From Granulicella aggregans (lineage in GTDB: Bacteria > Acidobacteriota > Terriglobia > Terriglobales > Acidobacteriaceae), in assembly GCF_025685565.1 (NCBI RefSeq), contig NZ_JAGSYE010000001.1, positions 1,612,001-1,676,000 of the forward strand: a stretch of DNA of 64,000 nucleotides. Direction: 5' to 3'. Position numbers and translations under genes: made by a program. The notes under the pieces were generated by a model. It saw nothing but the letters and a program-made list of their open reading frames with translations. It was not told the DNA's origin and ran no database searches. This document shows positions 18,312 to 26,702 of the stretch, piece by piece. The first letter of the stretch is position 1; each line of letters opens with the position of its first letter.

Positions 18312-18935
18312 ATGACGAGAAAGATCACAGTGATTTGTGTTGACGATCATCCTGTTCTCCGAATGGGCATCGCGGCAATCATAGCCGGTGAGCAAGACAT
18401 CGAGTTGGTGGCGGAAGCAGCGAGCGCGCAAGACGCCATCGAACTCTTCCGCATCCATCGCCCAGATGTCACTTTGATGGATCTGCAGATGCCTGGCATG
18501 AACGGCATCGAAGCGATGCTTGAGATACGCGAGGAGTTCCCGCAAGCCCGTTTCATTGTGCTCACGACCTACCAGGGTGATGCGCAGGCGCTGCGCGCGC
18601 TGAAGGCCGGCGCGTCCGGCTACCTTCTGAAGAGCATGCTCCGGAAGGAGCTAATGAATGCCATCCGCACGGTGCATGCCGGACGCCGCTGCATTCCGCC
18701 CGAGATCGCCGCGGAGCTGGCTGAGCATGTGACCGACGATGCGCTCAGTGATCGAGAGACGGAAGTTCTTCGCAGGGTGGCGATGGGCACCCCAAACAAG
18801 ATCATAGCCGTTCACCTTAATGTCTCGGAGGCGACTGTAAAGGGACATATGAAAAGTATTCTCTCCAAGCTGGGGGCAAACGACAGGACCCATGCTGTGA
18901 CGATCGCGATGAAACGGGGCTTCATCGATGGATAG
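18312..18935 (+). CDS. NarL/LuxR-family response regulator
   Basis: ATG 18312 gives 207 residues. Receiver with VDDHP (D11/D12), phospho-acceptor D57 (TLMDLQMPG) and Lys in GYLLKSM; HTH from about 145 (LSDRETEVLRRV, EATVKGHMKSIL). The stop overlaps the start of a broken propeller-kinase gene (18928), so its original partner kinase seems lost. The neighbouring intact propeller kinase (19380-22661, opposite strand) might now be its partner, which is inference. Confidence 0.9.
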   Translation: MTRKITVICVDDHPVLRMGIAAIIAGEQDIELVAEAASAQDAIELFRIHRPDVTLMDLQMPGMNGIEAMLEIREEFPQARFIVLTTYQGDAQALRALKAGASGYLLKSMLRKELMNAIRTVHAGRRCIPPEIAAELAEHVTDDALSDRETEVLRRVAMGTPNKIIAVHLNVSEATVKGHMKSILSKLGANDRTHAVTIAMKRGFIDG

Positions 18936-19413
18936 TTCCGTACATCAAAGCAATTCAAATAATTCGCTCACCGCTGGTTTTCGTAAAGTGCGCCTTCGAT
19001 GGCGGACCGGAACGATCTCTGAGGTCTATCTTGTAAGGTCGCTAACTGGAGTCTTAACGCTAACTACCATCGCGCACGCCCAGGTTCTACAGGACTACCA
19101 TCACACCTGGTTGATCAACGAGAGTGGCGCTAGCACGGTCTAGGCCGTACAGCAGGCTCCCAGCGCATTCCTCTGGGTGAAAAGGTCAATCGGCGTCTAT
19201 AGATTTGAGGACATACACTTTGAATCGATTGACCAAGTTACCAATCGAGGGGTACACAATTCGACATTGCCACTGTGTTTCCATCTCCTTCAGGCTTCCT
19301 TTGGCTCACCACGCGAAGCCAGGGCTGCTGCTGTGGAAAGAGTTCGCAAGTGTAAATTGCGACCTCGGGTTTTCCTCGATCAGGTGGCTTTTCCGCCACT
19401 CAAGAGTCTTTGA
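18928..19413 (+). pseudogene. Broken propeller sensor kinase (N-terminal remnant)
   Basis: From ATG 18928 the frame reads a membrane/signal segment then QDYHHTWLINESGAST. A TAG stop follows (19141-19143). The same frame continues AFLWVKRSIGVYRFEDIHFESI, i.e. the first propeller blade of the reg_prop family (normally ..LWLGT..GLFRFDG). A shift to the +2 frame near 19270-19300 then gives GLLLWKEF, another blade motif. The sequence runs out at the end of the convergent kinase gene. So a stop, a frameshift and a 3' deletion have destroyed this sensor. Confidence 0.6.
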
Positions 19414-22400
19414 ATTCGCCGCCGAAGTGAATGTTCTCGATTATGTGGCAATCCAATCCACTCAGGTATCCATAGATCCACCTCGGTACCGGCGCCGGAC
19501 TGGCTCCATATCTTTAGTTCGGCGCGAATGTACTCGGCCCGCTCGCGCATGCCCTTGAGCCCCCAGTGCCCGATTCGCCCGCTCTCAAGAATCTTCGTAT
19601 CGATACCTCGGCCGTCGTCCCGGACGATCATCCGCACGCCCGAATGGGAGTAGGTAATCTCGGCCTCAATGGTTGCCGCGGCCGCATGGGTAAATGCGTT
19701 GACCAATGCCTCCCGCATAATGAGATACGCCTCATCGTGTACGATCGCGTCAAGCTCTTGTGGTTTGCCGAGTACGGAGAATCGGAACTCTGCCGGATGA
19801 CTCAGTGCCAATTGCTCACCGCACCGGGCAAGGCGTTCGGACAATTCTCCACTGTGGATGTTCTCTTGACGGAGTCCCTGCACGCTTTGCCGACCTTCCA
19901 GCAATACCTCATCCGCGGAATCCAGCACCTTTTCCATAACCCGATGTGCTGTGTGATCGCGGGGAATGCTGGCCATCACGGCTTGAAACTGCAGGATCAA
20001 TCCCTGAAACCCCTGAAGTAAAGTATCGTGCAAGTCACGTGCGATTCGATTGCGCTCGCTCAACCGCTCCGCCAGACGGATATTGTATTGCTCTTGGATC
20101 TGATGGACCCGGAAGCGATAGACGCCCCATAAGACCAGGCAGATCGCAGTTCCGTTCGCGCTTCTGAACCACCACGTCTCCCAGAACGCAGGCAATATTT
20201 CAATATGAAGTGCGATTCCGGGGTCGGACCAGACCCCTCGGCTGGTTGCGCCCTGAACTCGAAATGTATAGTCGCCCTTCGGCAGCGTCGTGTAACTCGC
20301 GATCCTCTGATCGCTTCCCACTTCGTGCCACTCGCTGTCCAGTCCGTCCAATCTGTACCGGTATCGGTTTGTTGTGGTGTTGAAGTAGCTCAGCGCAGAG
20401 AACTCGATCGAGAAGCCATTTTGCCTATGTGAAAGCTGAACCGTATTTGAATAGGCAATCGACTGCTTCAGAGGAGAATCTTGCCCAATCGGAACCGAAA
20501 CTCCTGCAAGCTGAAAGTCGGTCAGCACAGTTGTTGGAACGTACGAGGAGTCTTCGATCCGATCGGGAAAAAACGCAGTTGCTCCGCTGAATCCGCCAAA
20601 AAACATCTCGCCCTGCGGACTCTGAAAGCATGTGGACCAGCCCGTAAAGTCAGATCCGGGTAGGCCGTCCGCGACCGAGAAGTTTACGAACCGCTGCGTC
20701 CTCGGATCGAATCGCGACAACCCGTTGTTGGTCCCCATCCATAAATCGCCTCGCTGATCCTCCAGAATGCAACTCACCACGTTGCCGGCCAGCCCATCTC
20801 TTTCATAAAAACTGTGGGCCTTTCCGGTTTCAATATCGAATTTGTCCAGTCCGTTTTGAGTACCCAGCCAAAGCGTCCCGGTCCGGTCAAATGTGACAGA
20901 ATTCACTCGGAGGTCGCTCACGCTCTGGGGATCGTCAGGGTTGTGTTGGTAGACATTGAATTGACCGGTCTTCGGATCGAAGCGATGCAGGCCGGTTTGA
21001 GCCCCCAGCCAAAGCATCCCTTTTCGGTCCTCTGCGATTGCCGAGTATTTGACGCTCGATTGTGCGTCCGGAGTGAACGTGACGAAGGTATCTTTTGCCT
21101 TGTCCAGTCGGCTGACGCCTCCATAGGTGCCCGCCCACAGGGTCCCTTCACGGTCAAACATTAGTCGCATAATCGGATTGTTGTTGAGATTGTTCGCGTC
21201 GGGACGGCTCAAATATGGCCTCAGTTGACCTGTCTCTCGATCGATGATCTCGACTCCCCGATGATAGGTCCCTGCCAATAAGTCTCCCGAGTGATCCTCA
21301 ACGATCGAAAGGATTTCGTTTCCCACGCCGACTCCTATAGGAACTGTATTCGTGCCTGCGCGTCGGTCGATGCGGTTGAGACCGCCCATCGAGCCAATCC
21401 AGAGGATGCCGTACCGATCCTCATAAATCGTTGTTACTAAGGGATTGACGAGGCTGCCTCGCTTCTGGGTGAAGCCCTCGAACTGCGGTGCTCTTTCACT
21501 AAAGAAGTCTGGCTCCATTTCCTGAAAACAAGTCCATATATCACCCTCCCGATCTTCAAATATGGAAATCACATTTTCTGACCCGATACTCTCACTATCC
21601 GAAGGTTGGCTTCGATAGCGGACGATCTGCCTCCGCGCCCTGTCCAGCTTCAGCAAGCCTGAGCCCAGAGAAGAAAACCAGATCGTACCGTCCCGCGATT
21701 CGAGTATGTTAACGATGTGGATCGGTGTCCGGACTCCATCTTGATCCCGATAGACCGCATGACATACTAGCCTGTTACTTCTGCGGTCCAGCGTCGCCAG
21801 CGTGCAGGAGTCTGAGGGGGTTGTGACCCAAAACTCCCCAAGCTTGTCCTCGTGAAATTCCCAAATGCCAGCCGAATCGGCGATGTGCCGAACCACCTTG
21901 CCAGTCTTGCGATCCATCTCGTCTAGCCCGCCGCCGTCCGCGACCCAGAGGTGCCCAGAACGATCCTCTCCGGTAGAATTCACATCGTTGTGCGAGATCG
22001 TGGCGTCGTTTCCGGATTCATGGACGAAGTGCGTAATCTTTCCGCTCGCTGGGTCAAGCCGGTAAAGGCCTCTGGAAGTCGAAAGCCAGAGCATCCCATC
22101 GCGATCCTCGCTGATCTGCGTTACCGGTGTGGGTACCCCACCCTGAACTTGCGGTTCGATAATGAAGTGCGAAAAGGTTTCGTTTACAGGATCGAAGCGG
22201 TCAAGAGATTGATCGCATCCCACCCACAGAGTTCCCGAATGATCGACAAATAGGCTGCGGATGTACACCCCACTGAGACTGTCGTTTCGTCCTGGCTCAT
22301 GCTTGAAGACGCGGAACTTGTAGCCGTCGAAACGATCCAGACCGTACTGGGTCCCGAACCACAAAAATCCCAGACCGTCCTGTACAACTGAAGAAACCCG

Positions 22401-22661
22401 AGTTTGCGACATGCCGGTACTGGCGGGCAGCCGCCTGAAGCGAATGTCGTGGCCAATCACAACTCCAAAATCGCGCGGGAGAGAGCCGATCTGCTGCTGA
22501 CTTTGATTGACGCCAGCATTCTTTGGAGAATTCCCGGCTTCTGCCTGAGCCCCGAAAACGGCACAGCAAACAAACAACACCGTACTTAGGGCAGGATAGA
22601 GTTTTGGCAGTGACCACGGTGGTCCATCGAACGATTTGAAAGACCGCCATAGACACTTCAT
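19380..22661 (-). CDS. Sensor histidine kinase with beta-propeller (reg_prop / Y_Y_Y / HisKA_3)
   Basis: Start 22661 is preferred because it opens a good signal peptide (LYPALSTVLFVCCAVFGAQAEA); the frame is open to 22832. About 1093 residues: more than ten propeller motifs of the LWFGTQYGLDRFDG kind, a Y_Y_Y module (RYRYRLDGLDSEW), a transmembrane helix (ANGTAICLVLWGVYRF), and a canonical HisKA_3 box RNRIARDLHDTLLQG with the phospho-acceptor His. The ATPase domain has N-box EALVNAFTHA and DDGRGID. It has no regulator on its own strand. The best candidate partner is the regulator at 18312. Confidence 0.92.
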   Translation of the reverse strand: MKCLWRSFKSFDGPPWSLPKLYPALSTVLFVCCAVFGAQAEAGNSPKNAGVNQSQQQIGSLPRDFGVVIGHDIRFRRLPASTGMSQTRVSSVVQDGLGFLWFGTQYGLDRFDGYKFRVFKHEPGRNDSLSGVYIRSLFVDHSGTLWVGCDQSLDRFDPVNETFSHFIIEPQVQGGVPTPVTQISEDRDGMLWLSTSRGLYRLDPASGKITHFVHESGNDATISHNDVNSTGEDRSGHLWVADGGGLDEMDRKTGKVVRHIADSAGIWEFHEDKLGEFWVTTPSDSCTLATLDRRSNRLVCHAVYRDQDGVRTPIHIVNILESRDGTIWFSSLGSGLLKLDRARRQIVRYRSQPSDSESIGSENVISIFEDREGDIWTCFQEMEPDFFSERAPQFEGFTQKRGSLVNPLVTTIYEDRYGILWIGSMGGLNRIDRRAGTNTVPIGVGVGNEILSIVEDHSGDLLAGTYHRGVEIIDRETGQLRPYLSRPDANNLNNNPIMRLMFDREGTLWAGTYGGVSRLDKAKDTFVTFTPDAQSSVKYSAIAEDRKGMLWLGAQTGLHRFDPKTGQFNVYQHNPDDPQSVSDLRVNSVTFDRTGTLWLGTQNGLDKFDIETGKAHSFYERDGLAGNVVSCILEDQRGDLWMGTNNGLSRFDPRTQRFVNFSVADGLPGSDFTGWSTCFQSPQGEMFFGGFSGATAFFPDRIEDSSYVPTTVLTDFQLAGVSVPIGQDSPLKQSIAYSNTVQLSHRQNGFSIEFSALSYFNTTTNRYRYRLDGLDSEWHEVGSDQRIASYTTLPKGDYTFRVQGATSRGVWSDPGIALHIEILPAFWETWWFRSANGTAICLVLWGVYRFRVHQIQEQYNIRLAERLSERNRIARDLHDTLLQGFQGLILQFQAVMASIPRDHTAHRVMEKVLDSADEVLLEGRQSVQGLRQENIHSGELSERLARCGEQLALSHPAEFRFSVLGKPQELDAIVHDEAYLIMREALVNAFTHAAAATIEAEITYSHSGVRMIVRDDGRGIDTKILESGRIGHWGLKGMRERAEYIRAELKIWSQSGAGTEVDLWIPEWIGLPHNREHSLRRRIQRLLSGGKAT

Positions 22662-22895
22662 CGCATGAACCCGCTTCACGGTTGCTGATTGCAGATATAC
22701 CGCATTCGCAGTGCTCCAAGCGACAAGGAAATTTGACCTTGCCTCGACGTCGTCCAACTTCCGGCCTCCCGCCCTTCGATTAGCTCGCTGAGGGATAGGT
22801 TTGCAGAGGAAGGTCCGAAACAGCCTTCGCAAGAGAGATTAGTCAAACCTACTTTGGAGAATGGCGATGAGGCTCGCGCGGGTTTTCTCACGAAT

Positions 22896-23037
22896 GTGCA
22901 AAGTCTGTTATCGATGTTCCCGACGGGCTTCCGGGCATCGCGCTCCTGCTTCTGCGAGTTGTCGTCGTAGCCCCCTTCCTTCATGTTGGAGCAGCGTTGG
23001 AGGCTTGTAGCTTCGCCTTGGACACTCGTCCTCGATG
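22896..23037 (+). pseudogene. Frameshifted fragment of a DoxX-like gene
   Basis: Reading from GTG 22896 gives VQSLLSMFPTG, as at the start of the DoxX-like protein 17648-18019. A one-base shift at about 22928 then restores PGIALLLLRVVVVAPFLHVGA, followed by a stop. The rest of the gene is absent. Confidence 0.5.
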
Positions 23038-23113
23038 ACTCCAACCAGCCGATCTGTGCATCGGCCCCTTCACCCCATATTCCGATCCACCGATGCTTCC
23101 ACCTAATGGGTAT

Positions 23114-23308
23114 TCAATAAACAATGGTTCTCCTTGTAAGTCCCTGTATTGTGATTTGGGCTGTGGCCGCCTTACGTAACACTGTCGGCACGATCCCTTG
23201 CTCCTCTCCTATTCCTTGAAGGGGTGTAAGAAAGGCAAGTGCCGCGGCGGATACGCCAGACGCTATGAGGTGCCTTCGCGAAATCCTCGATCCACGATTG
23301 AATCGCAT
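23114..23308 (-). pseudogene. N-terminal fragment of a Tat-exported protein, probably MBL-fold hydrolase
   Basis: 64 residues with a twin-arginine signal (ISRRHLIASGVSAAALAFL), then GIVPTVLRKAATAQITIQGL. This resembles the opening of periplasmic metallo-beta-lactamase-fold proteins, whose next segment (gsGGNIav) should follow. Here the frame ends after a few residues. The remaining 200 or more residues are absent downstream, so it is a truncated gene. Confidence 0.5.
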
Positions 23309-23373
23309 AAAGGTGTTCTCTGAACCGCGAGGATTGCAACCTGGCTAGTGTTCCAACCATGCTCGAGACCTTG

Positions 23374-23988
23374 TCATTCGACAGCTGCAATCACCGAGGG
23401 AATGAACGAGGCCACAAGATCCTGTTGTTTCACCTTGCCCTGAGCCACATCGTTTGAGCCGCCCGCGTGAATGAAGTCGACATCCGATATGCCGATGAAA
23501 CCCAGGATCATCTTGAGATAGGAGGTCTCTCGGTCCCACGATTCCATAAAGGCCCCCGCCGTATACACCCCTCCGCTGGCGATGATTACCGTACACGTCT
23601 TTCCCTTAAGCAGACCTTCATAACTTGCACTGAAGGTTAGGTTGAATCGGACGATATGATCGATATAGGCCTTCAGGATTGCAGGCGTTGAAAAGTTGTA
23701 CATCGGCGTCGCGATGAGGATGTAGTCGGCCGCAAAAAGCTCGGCAATCAGTTCGTTTGAGATGGAAATCGCTTCAGCCACCGCTGGAGAGTGATCCTCC
23801 ACCGGTGTATATGCACCGGCGATCCAGGGCAGGTCAACGAATGGCAACTCCGTTTGGAACAAGTCGCGCTCGATCACCTCACCTTCCTTGTGCTTGTCCC
23901 TCCAAGCGGCTGTGAATTCCGCGGCAAGAGCGCGGGATATCGAATATTCCCCGCGCGGGCTGGCAAGAATCGTAAGTAACTTCGGCAT
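23374..23988 (-). CDS. azoR: FMN-dependent NADH-azoreductase
   Basis: 204 residues, full length for AzoR. Flavodoxin-like start MPKLLTILASPRGEYSISRALA binds FMN phosphate; PMYNFSTPAILKAYIDHIVR is the family signature; IASGGVYT and FIGISDVDFIHAGG follow. It reduces azo compounds and quinones by two electrons, so it fits the quinone-stress theme of the region. The upstream neighbour on this strand is a broken DUF1348 gene. An AGGAGG ribosome site lies just before the ATG. Confidence 0.92.
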   Translation of the reverse strand: MPKLLTILASPRGEYSISRALAAEFTAAWRDKHKEGEVIERDLFQTELPFVDLPWIAGAYTPVEDHSPAVAEAISISNELIAELFAADYILIATPMYNFSTPAILKAYIDHIVRFNLTFSASYEGLLKGKTCTVIIASGGVYTAGAFMESWDRETSYLKMILGFIGISDVDFIHAGGSNDVAQGKVKQQDLVASFIPSVIAAVE

Positions 23989-24007
23989 GTGAACCTCCTA
24001 TGGCTCA

Positions 24008-24298
24008 TCAGTGAGGGTGAGTGTTCCGGTGGAAGTGATTAACCTCTTTGCTGGCGTGGAAAGGCGACTCTCTACAACCCCAGGCCGTCGACCCTGGATA
24101 ATCGTCAGGGCGGTGACCAAGCGGCCAGCGCAGCTCGCGATCAGACTCGGAGATTGGTAATTCGTTGATGCTGGCGAATCGGGCGTACATCAGACCCTGT
24201 TCGTCAAACTCCCAATTTTCGCTTCCGCAGGCCCTGAACCAGTTACCGGAGTCGTCGTGATACTTATAAGCGAAGCGGACGGCGAGGTGTCCGTGCCG
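24008..24298 (-). pseudogene. C-terminal part of a DUF1348 (NTF2-like) gene
   Basis: One frame reads [28 protein letters not shown], then [29 protein letters not shown]. This is the conserved C-terminal half of DUF1348 proteins. The N-terminal half is missing: at about 24290-24300 it joins a different gene start. An added tail after DDYPG looks random. Confidence 0.6.
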
Positions 24299-24387
24299 GC
24301 TTCGTCATAGAAGATGTCGACTTCATGGACGCGGATGGTTGGATAGTGAACGGGAACGGGAACGGATGGGGTGAGGTCGTTGCGCAT
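24299..24387 (-). pseudogene. First about 30 codons of an alpha/beta hydrolase gene
   Basis: From ATG 24387 the reading is MRNDLTPSVPVPVHYPTIRV, then [10 protein letters not shown], the standard opening of epoxide-hydrolase-like alpha/beta hydrolases. The oxyanion motif LLLHG that should follow is absent because the sequence switches to the DUF1348 fragment in another frame. A chimeric junction of two genes. Confidence 0.5.
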
Positions 24388-24647
24388 GGGGACTGGCTCC
24401 TGGAGGATTGGGCAGGCCGAAGCTAACTTGCCTTGCCGACGACCTTAATCCCGTCAGAGCGCCCGTGGCTATAAGGTCTTTGTATTAGACCCCCTGACCT
24501 TTCCCTACTAGCCCAATGCTGGTCTATGACTCTTCCACACGTAAGCCTCGTTATAAGAGAAAGGCATGATAGCGAGACCGGGCCCGGAGAAGTAGCTTGT
24601 GTGTTGAGTCATAGTGCCAAGCTCAAGTGTCATAAACGGGAGGCGCA
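24388..24647. other. Intergenic stretch
   Basis: No protein recognised. Probably holds the divergent promoters of the minus-strand remnants and of the 24648 gene; no convincing core promoter could be picked. Confidence 0.3.
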
Positions 24648-24983
24648 ATGATCTGTACTCCACTGATCGCAGCAGGACCTACCGCGATATTTCGCACAGA
24701 ACCGATTGGTGGACGGGCCTCATGTTCCAGATCACTCGATCGTGCCGCAAGGGAGCTGAGTGCGTTCGTTGCTGCAGTCAGCAGGCTCTATGGAGTCGCC
24801 GCAGCTGACCGCGCAGCAGATCATTGGCTCGAAGCATTCGGTGAGGTCGATAGTTGCCCTCTACCGGCGGACGAGAACGGCTGGCGCTCTATTACGATTC
24901 ACGCCGCTATCCACCTATCCAAGGCGCCTTGCATGTACCGACATTACGAAATACTGAGAAAGGAAGACGATGATCGTGACTAG
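24648..24983 (+). CDS. Small unknown protein upstream of a response regulator
   Basis: 111 residues. The core (AARELSAFVAAVSRLYGV..ADRAADHWLEAF, then GWRSITIHAAIHLS) resembles a small acidobacterial family found next to receiver proteins; I know no function for it. The ATG follows GGGAGGCGCA. Its 3' end overlaps the next gene by 14 bp, which suggests coupling. Confidence 0.5.
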   Translation: MICTPLIAAGPTAIFRTEPIGGRASCSRSLDRAARELSAFVAAVSRLYGVAAADRAADHWLEAFGEVDSCPLPADENGWRSITIHAAIHLSKAPCMYRHYEILRKEDDDRD

Positions 24984-25464
24984 GACAAGCGACATCCTCG
25001 TTGTTGACGATAGTCCCCTGCTTCGGAGCGTTTTGCTTGAGATGCTTCGGGAATGCGGCTTCTCTGTTCGCACGGCCTCAGACGGTTTCACCGCACTAGC
25101 TACGATGCGAGATCGCCTGCCCGACGTTCTGCTGTCGGACCTCCAAATGCCAGGCATGTCCGGATTCGAACTGTTGTCCATAGTGCGGCATCGCTTTCCG
25201 TCGGTGGCGGCTGTCGCGATGAGTGGAGCATATGCGGGTGCCGACATACCATCAGGCGTTGCGGCAGATGCTTTTTATCCAAAAGGCGCTTGTAGTTTCG
25301 ATCGACTGATCGAGATCGTGACTTGCCTGACGGAGTGCGGCGATCTACGCCGGCCATCCGAGATGGTTACGGTACCTACGCCGATGATCTCGCACAACTC
25401 ATCGAAGCACTTGATCGGAAGGACGCCATGTTGGTCGGACACTCGACCGGGGGCGGCGAGGTAA
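24970..25464 (+). CDS. Single-domain response regulator, C-terminus altered by a gene junction
   Basis: Residues 1-120 are a complete receiver: VVDDSPLL pocket, phospho-acceptor Asp in LLSDLQMPG, Thr/Ser position in AVAMSGAYAG and Lys in AFYPKGA. After LIEIVTCLTE (about 25330) the frame runs on for about 45 random-looking residues through a haloperoxidase gene fragment that is read in another frame. So the domain is intact but the native stop codon was lost in a deletion joining two genes. Stand-alone receivers of this style often act in signalling relays. Confidence 0.75.
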   Translation: MIVTRTSDILVVDDSPLLRSVLLEMLRECGFSVRTASDGFTALATMRDRLPDVLLSDLQMPGMSGFELLSIVRHRFPSVAAVAMSGAYAGADIPSGVAADAFYPKGACSFDRLIEIVTCLTECGDLRRPSEMVTVPTPMISHNSSKHLIGRTPCWSDTRPGAAR

Positions 25465-25982
25465 CGCGCTACGTTGGCCGGTACGGGAGCAAGCGAGTCT
25501 CGAAGCTGGTGTTGGTCGGTGCAATCCCGCCATTGATGCTGAAGACGGATCAGAACCCAGGAGGACTTCCGATCTCGGTCTTCGATGGCCTTCGGCAGGG
25601 CGTCACTGCCTATAGATCCCAATTCTTGATAGACGTCAGCATCCCTTTCTATGGATATAACAAGCCTGGCGCCAGGGTCTCGGAGGGTGTGAAAGAAGCT
25701 TTCTGGCGGATTGGTATACAGTCTTCGATCATCGCAACCTATGAATTTATAGGAGCGTTCTCGGAGACCGACCTGCTCGAAGATTTGAAGAATATCGGCA
25801 TTCCGACGCTCATCCTTCATGGCAATTCGGATTAGATTGTGCCCATCGAGGATTCGGCCCTGTTGAGTTCGAAGATCGTCAAGAACGCGACGCTGAAAGT
25901 CTATCCGGATGGTCCGCACGGCATGAGGGTAACGATGGCGGACCAGGTGAACGCCGACCTGCTGGCGTTTCTCCAATCGTAA
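25353..25982 (+). pseudogene. Chloroperoxidase-type alpha/beta hydrolase fragment with a nonsense codon
   Basis: The frame has TYADDLAQLIEALDRKDAMLVGHSTGGGEVTRYVG (nucleophile elbow GHSTGG). It then has PPLMLKTDQNPGGLP, AFSETDLLEDLKN and PTLILHGNSD, and a TAG at 25833-25835 where relatives have Gln in DDDQIVPI. Translation resumes IVPIEDSALLS and ends PDGPHGM...LLAFLQS at 25982, so the C-terminal His is preserved beyond the stop. The first about 75 residues, including the LLLHG region, are missing and replaced by the response-regulator gene. Confidence 0.8.
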
Positions 25983-26078
25983 TGAAGCGGCTTCGAAGCG
26001 ATTAGTCGACAGTAAGTAGGCTTCAGTCGGAGTTGCAGCGACCCACTAACCAACGGGAAAAATCTGGAGGAGTAGTCG

Positions 26079-26648
26079 ATGGTACGCACATGGATATTCG
26101 AAGGTCTTTCATTGGCAGCGAAGCTCGACAGCTTCGGCATAGGACTCTTACGCGTCGCCTTGGTGATCGTCTTAGTCTGGATTGGCGGCCTGAAATTCGC
26201 AGACTATGAAGCAGACGGAATCGTACCCTTGGTCGCCAACAGTCCGGTGATGAGATTCTTGTATCGCCATCCCACCGAGTATCGATCCCACATGAACAGA
26301 GAGGGAGAACTGAAGCCACAGAATCGTGAATGGCATGTGCAGAATGGTACATATATCTTTTCGCATGGCTTGGGAATAGCCATCATCTTAATCGGATTGT
26401 TGATCGCTCTCTATCCCATAAGTCCAGGGATCTCTGCTGTCGGGAGTCTGTTGCTCATCCTTATGTCGTTCACGACGCTGTCGTTCCTTGTGACAACTCC
26501 AGAGGTGTGGGTGCCCGCCCTCGGAGATACTAACCACGGATTTCCCTACCTCTCAATAGCAGGCCGGCTCCTCATTAAGGACGCAATCATGATGGCAGCC
26601 GCAGTGGTCACGCTTGCCGACTCCGCCAAAGCCGCCTTGAATCGCTGA
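26079..26648 (+). CDS. DUF417 family inner-membrane protein (YkgB/RclC-like)
   Basis: 189 residues with four hydrophobic helices. Family signatures are WIGGLKFADYEADGIVPLVANSP, SHGLGIAIILIGLLIALYP and TTLSFLVTTPEVWVP...GRLLIKD. RclC-type members respond to reactive chlorine in E. coli. It is followed 54 bp later by a cNMP-domain flavoprotein on the same strand, a likely co-transcribed redox-stress pair. Confidence 0.87.
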   Translation: MVRTWIFEGLSLAAKLDSFGIGLLRVALVIVLVWIGGLKFADYEADGIVPLVANSPVMRFLYRHPTEYRSHMNREGELKPQNREWHVQNGTYIFSHGLGIAIILIGLLIALYPISPGISAVGSLLLILMSFTTLSFLVTTPEVWVPALGDTNHGFPYLSIAGRLLIKDAIMMAAAVVTLADSAKAALNR

Positions 26649-26702
26649 GGATTGCAATCGGTGGCCGGAGGGCAAAGTAACTCAGGATTACGAGGGATCA
26701 AA

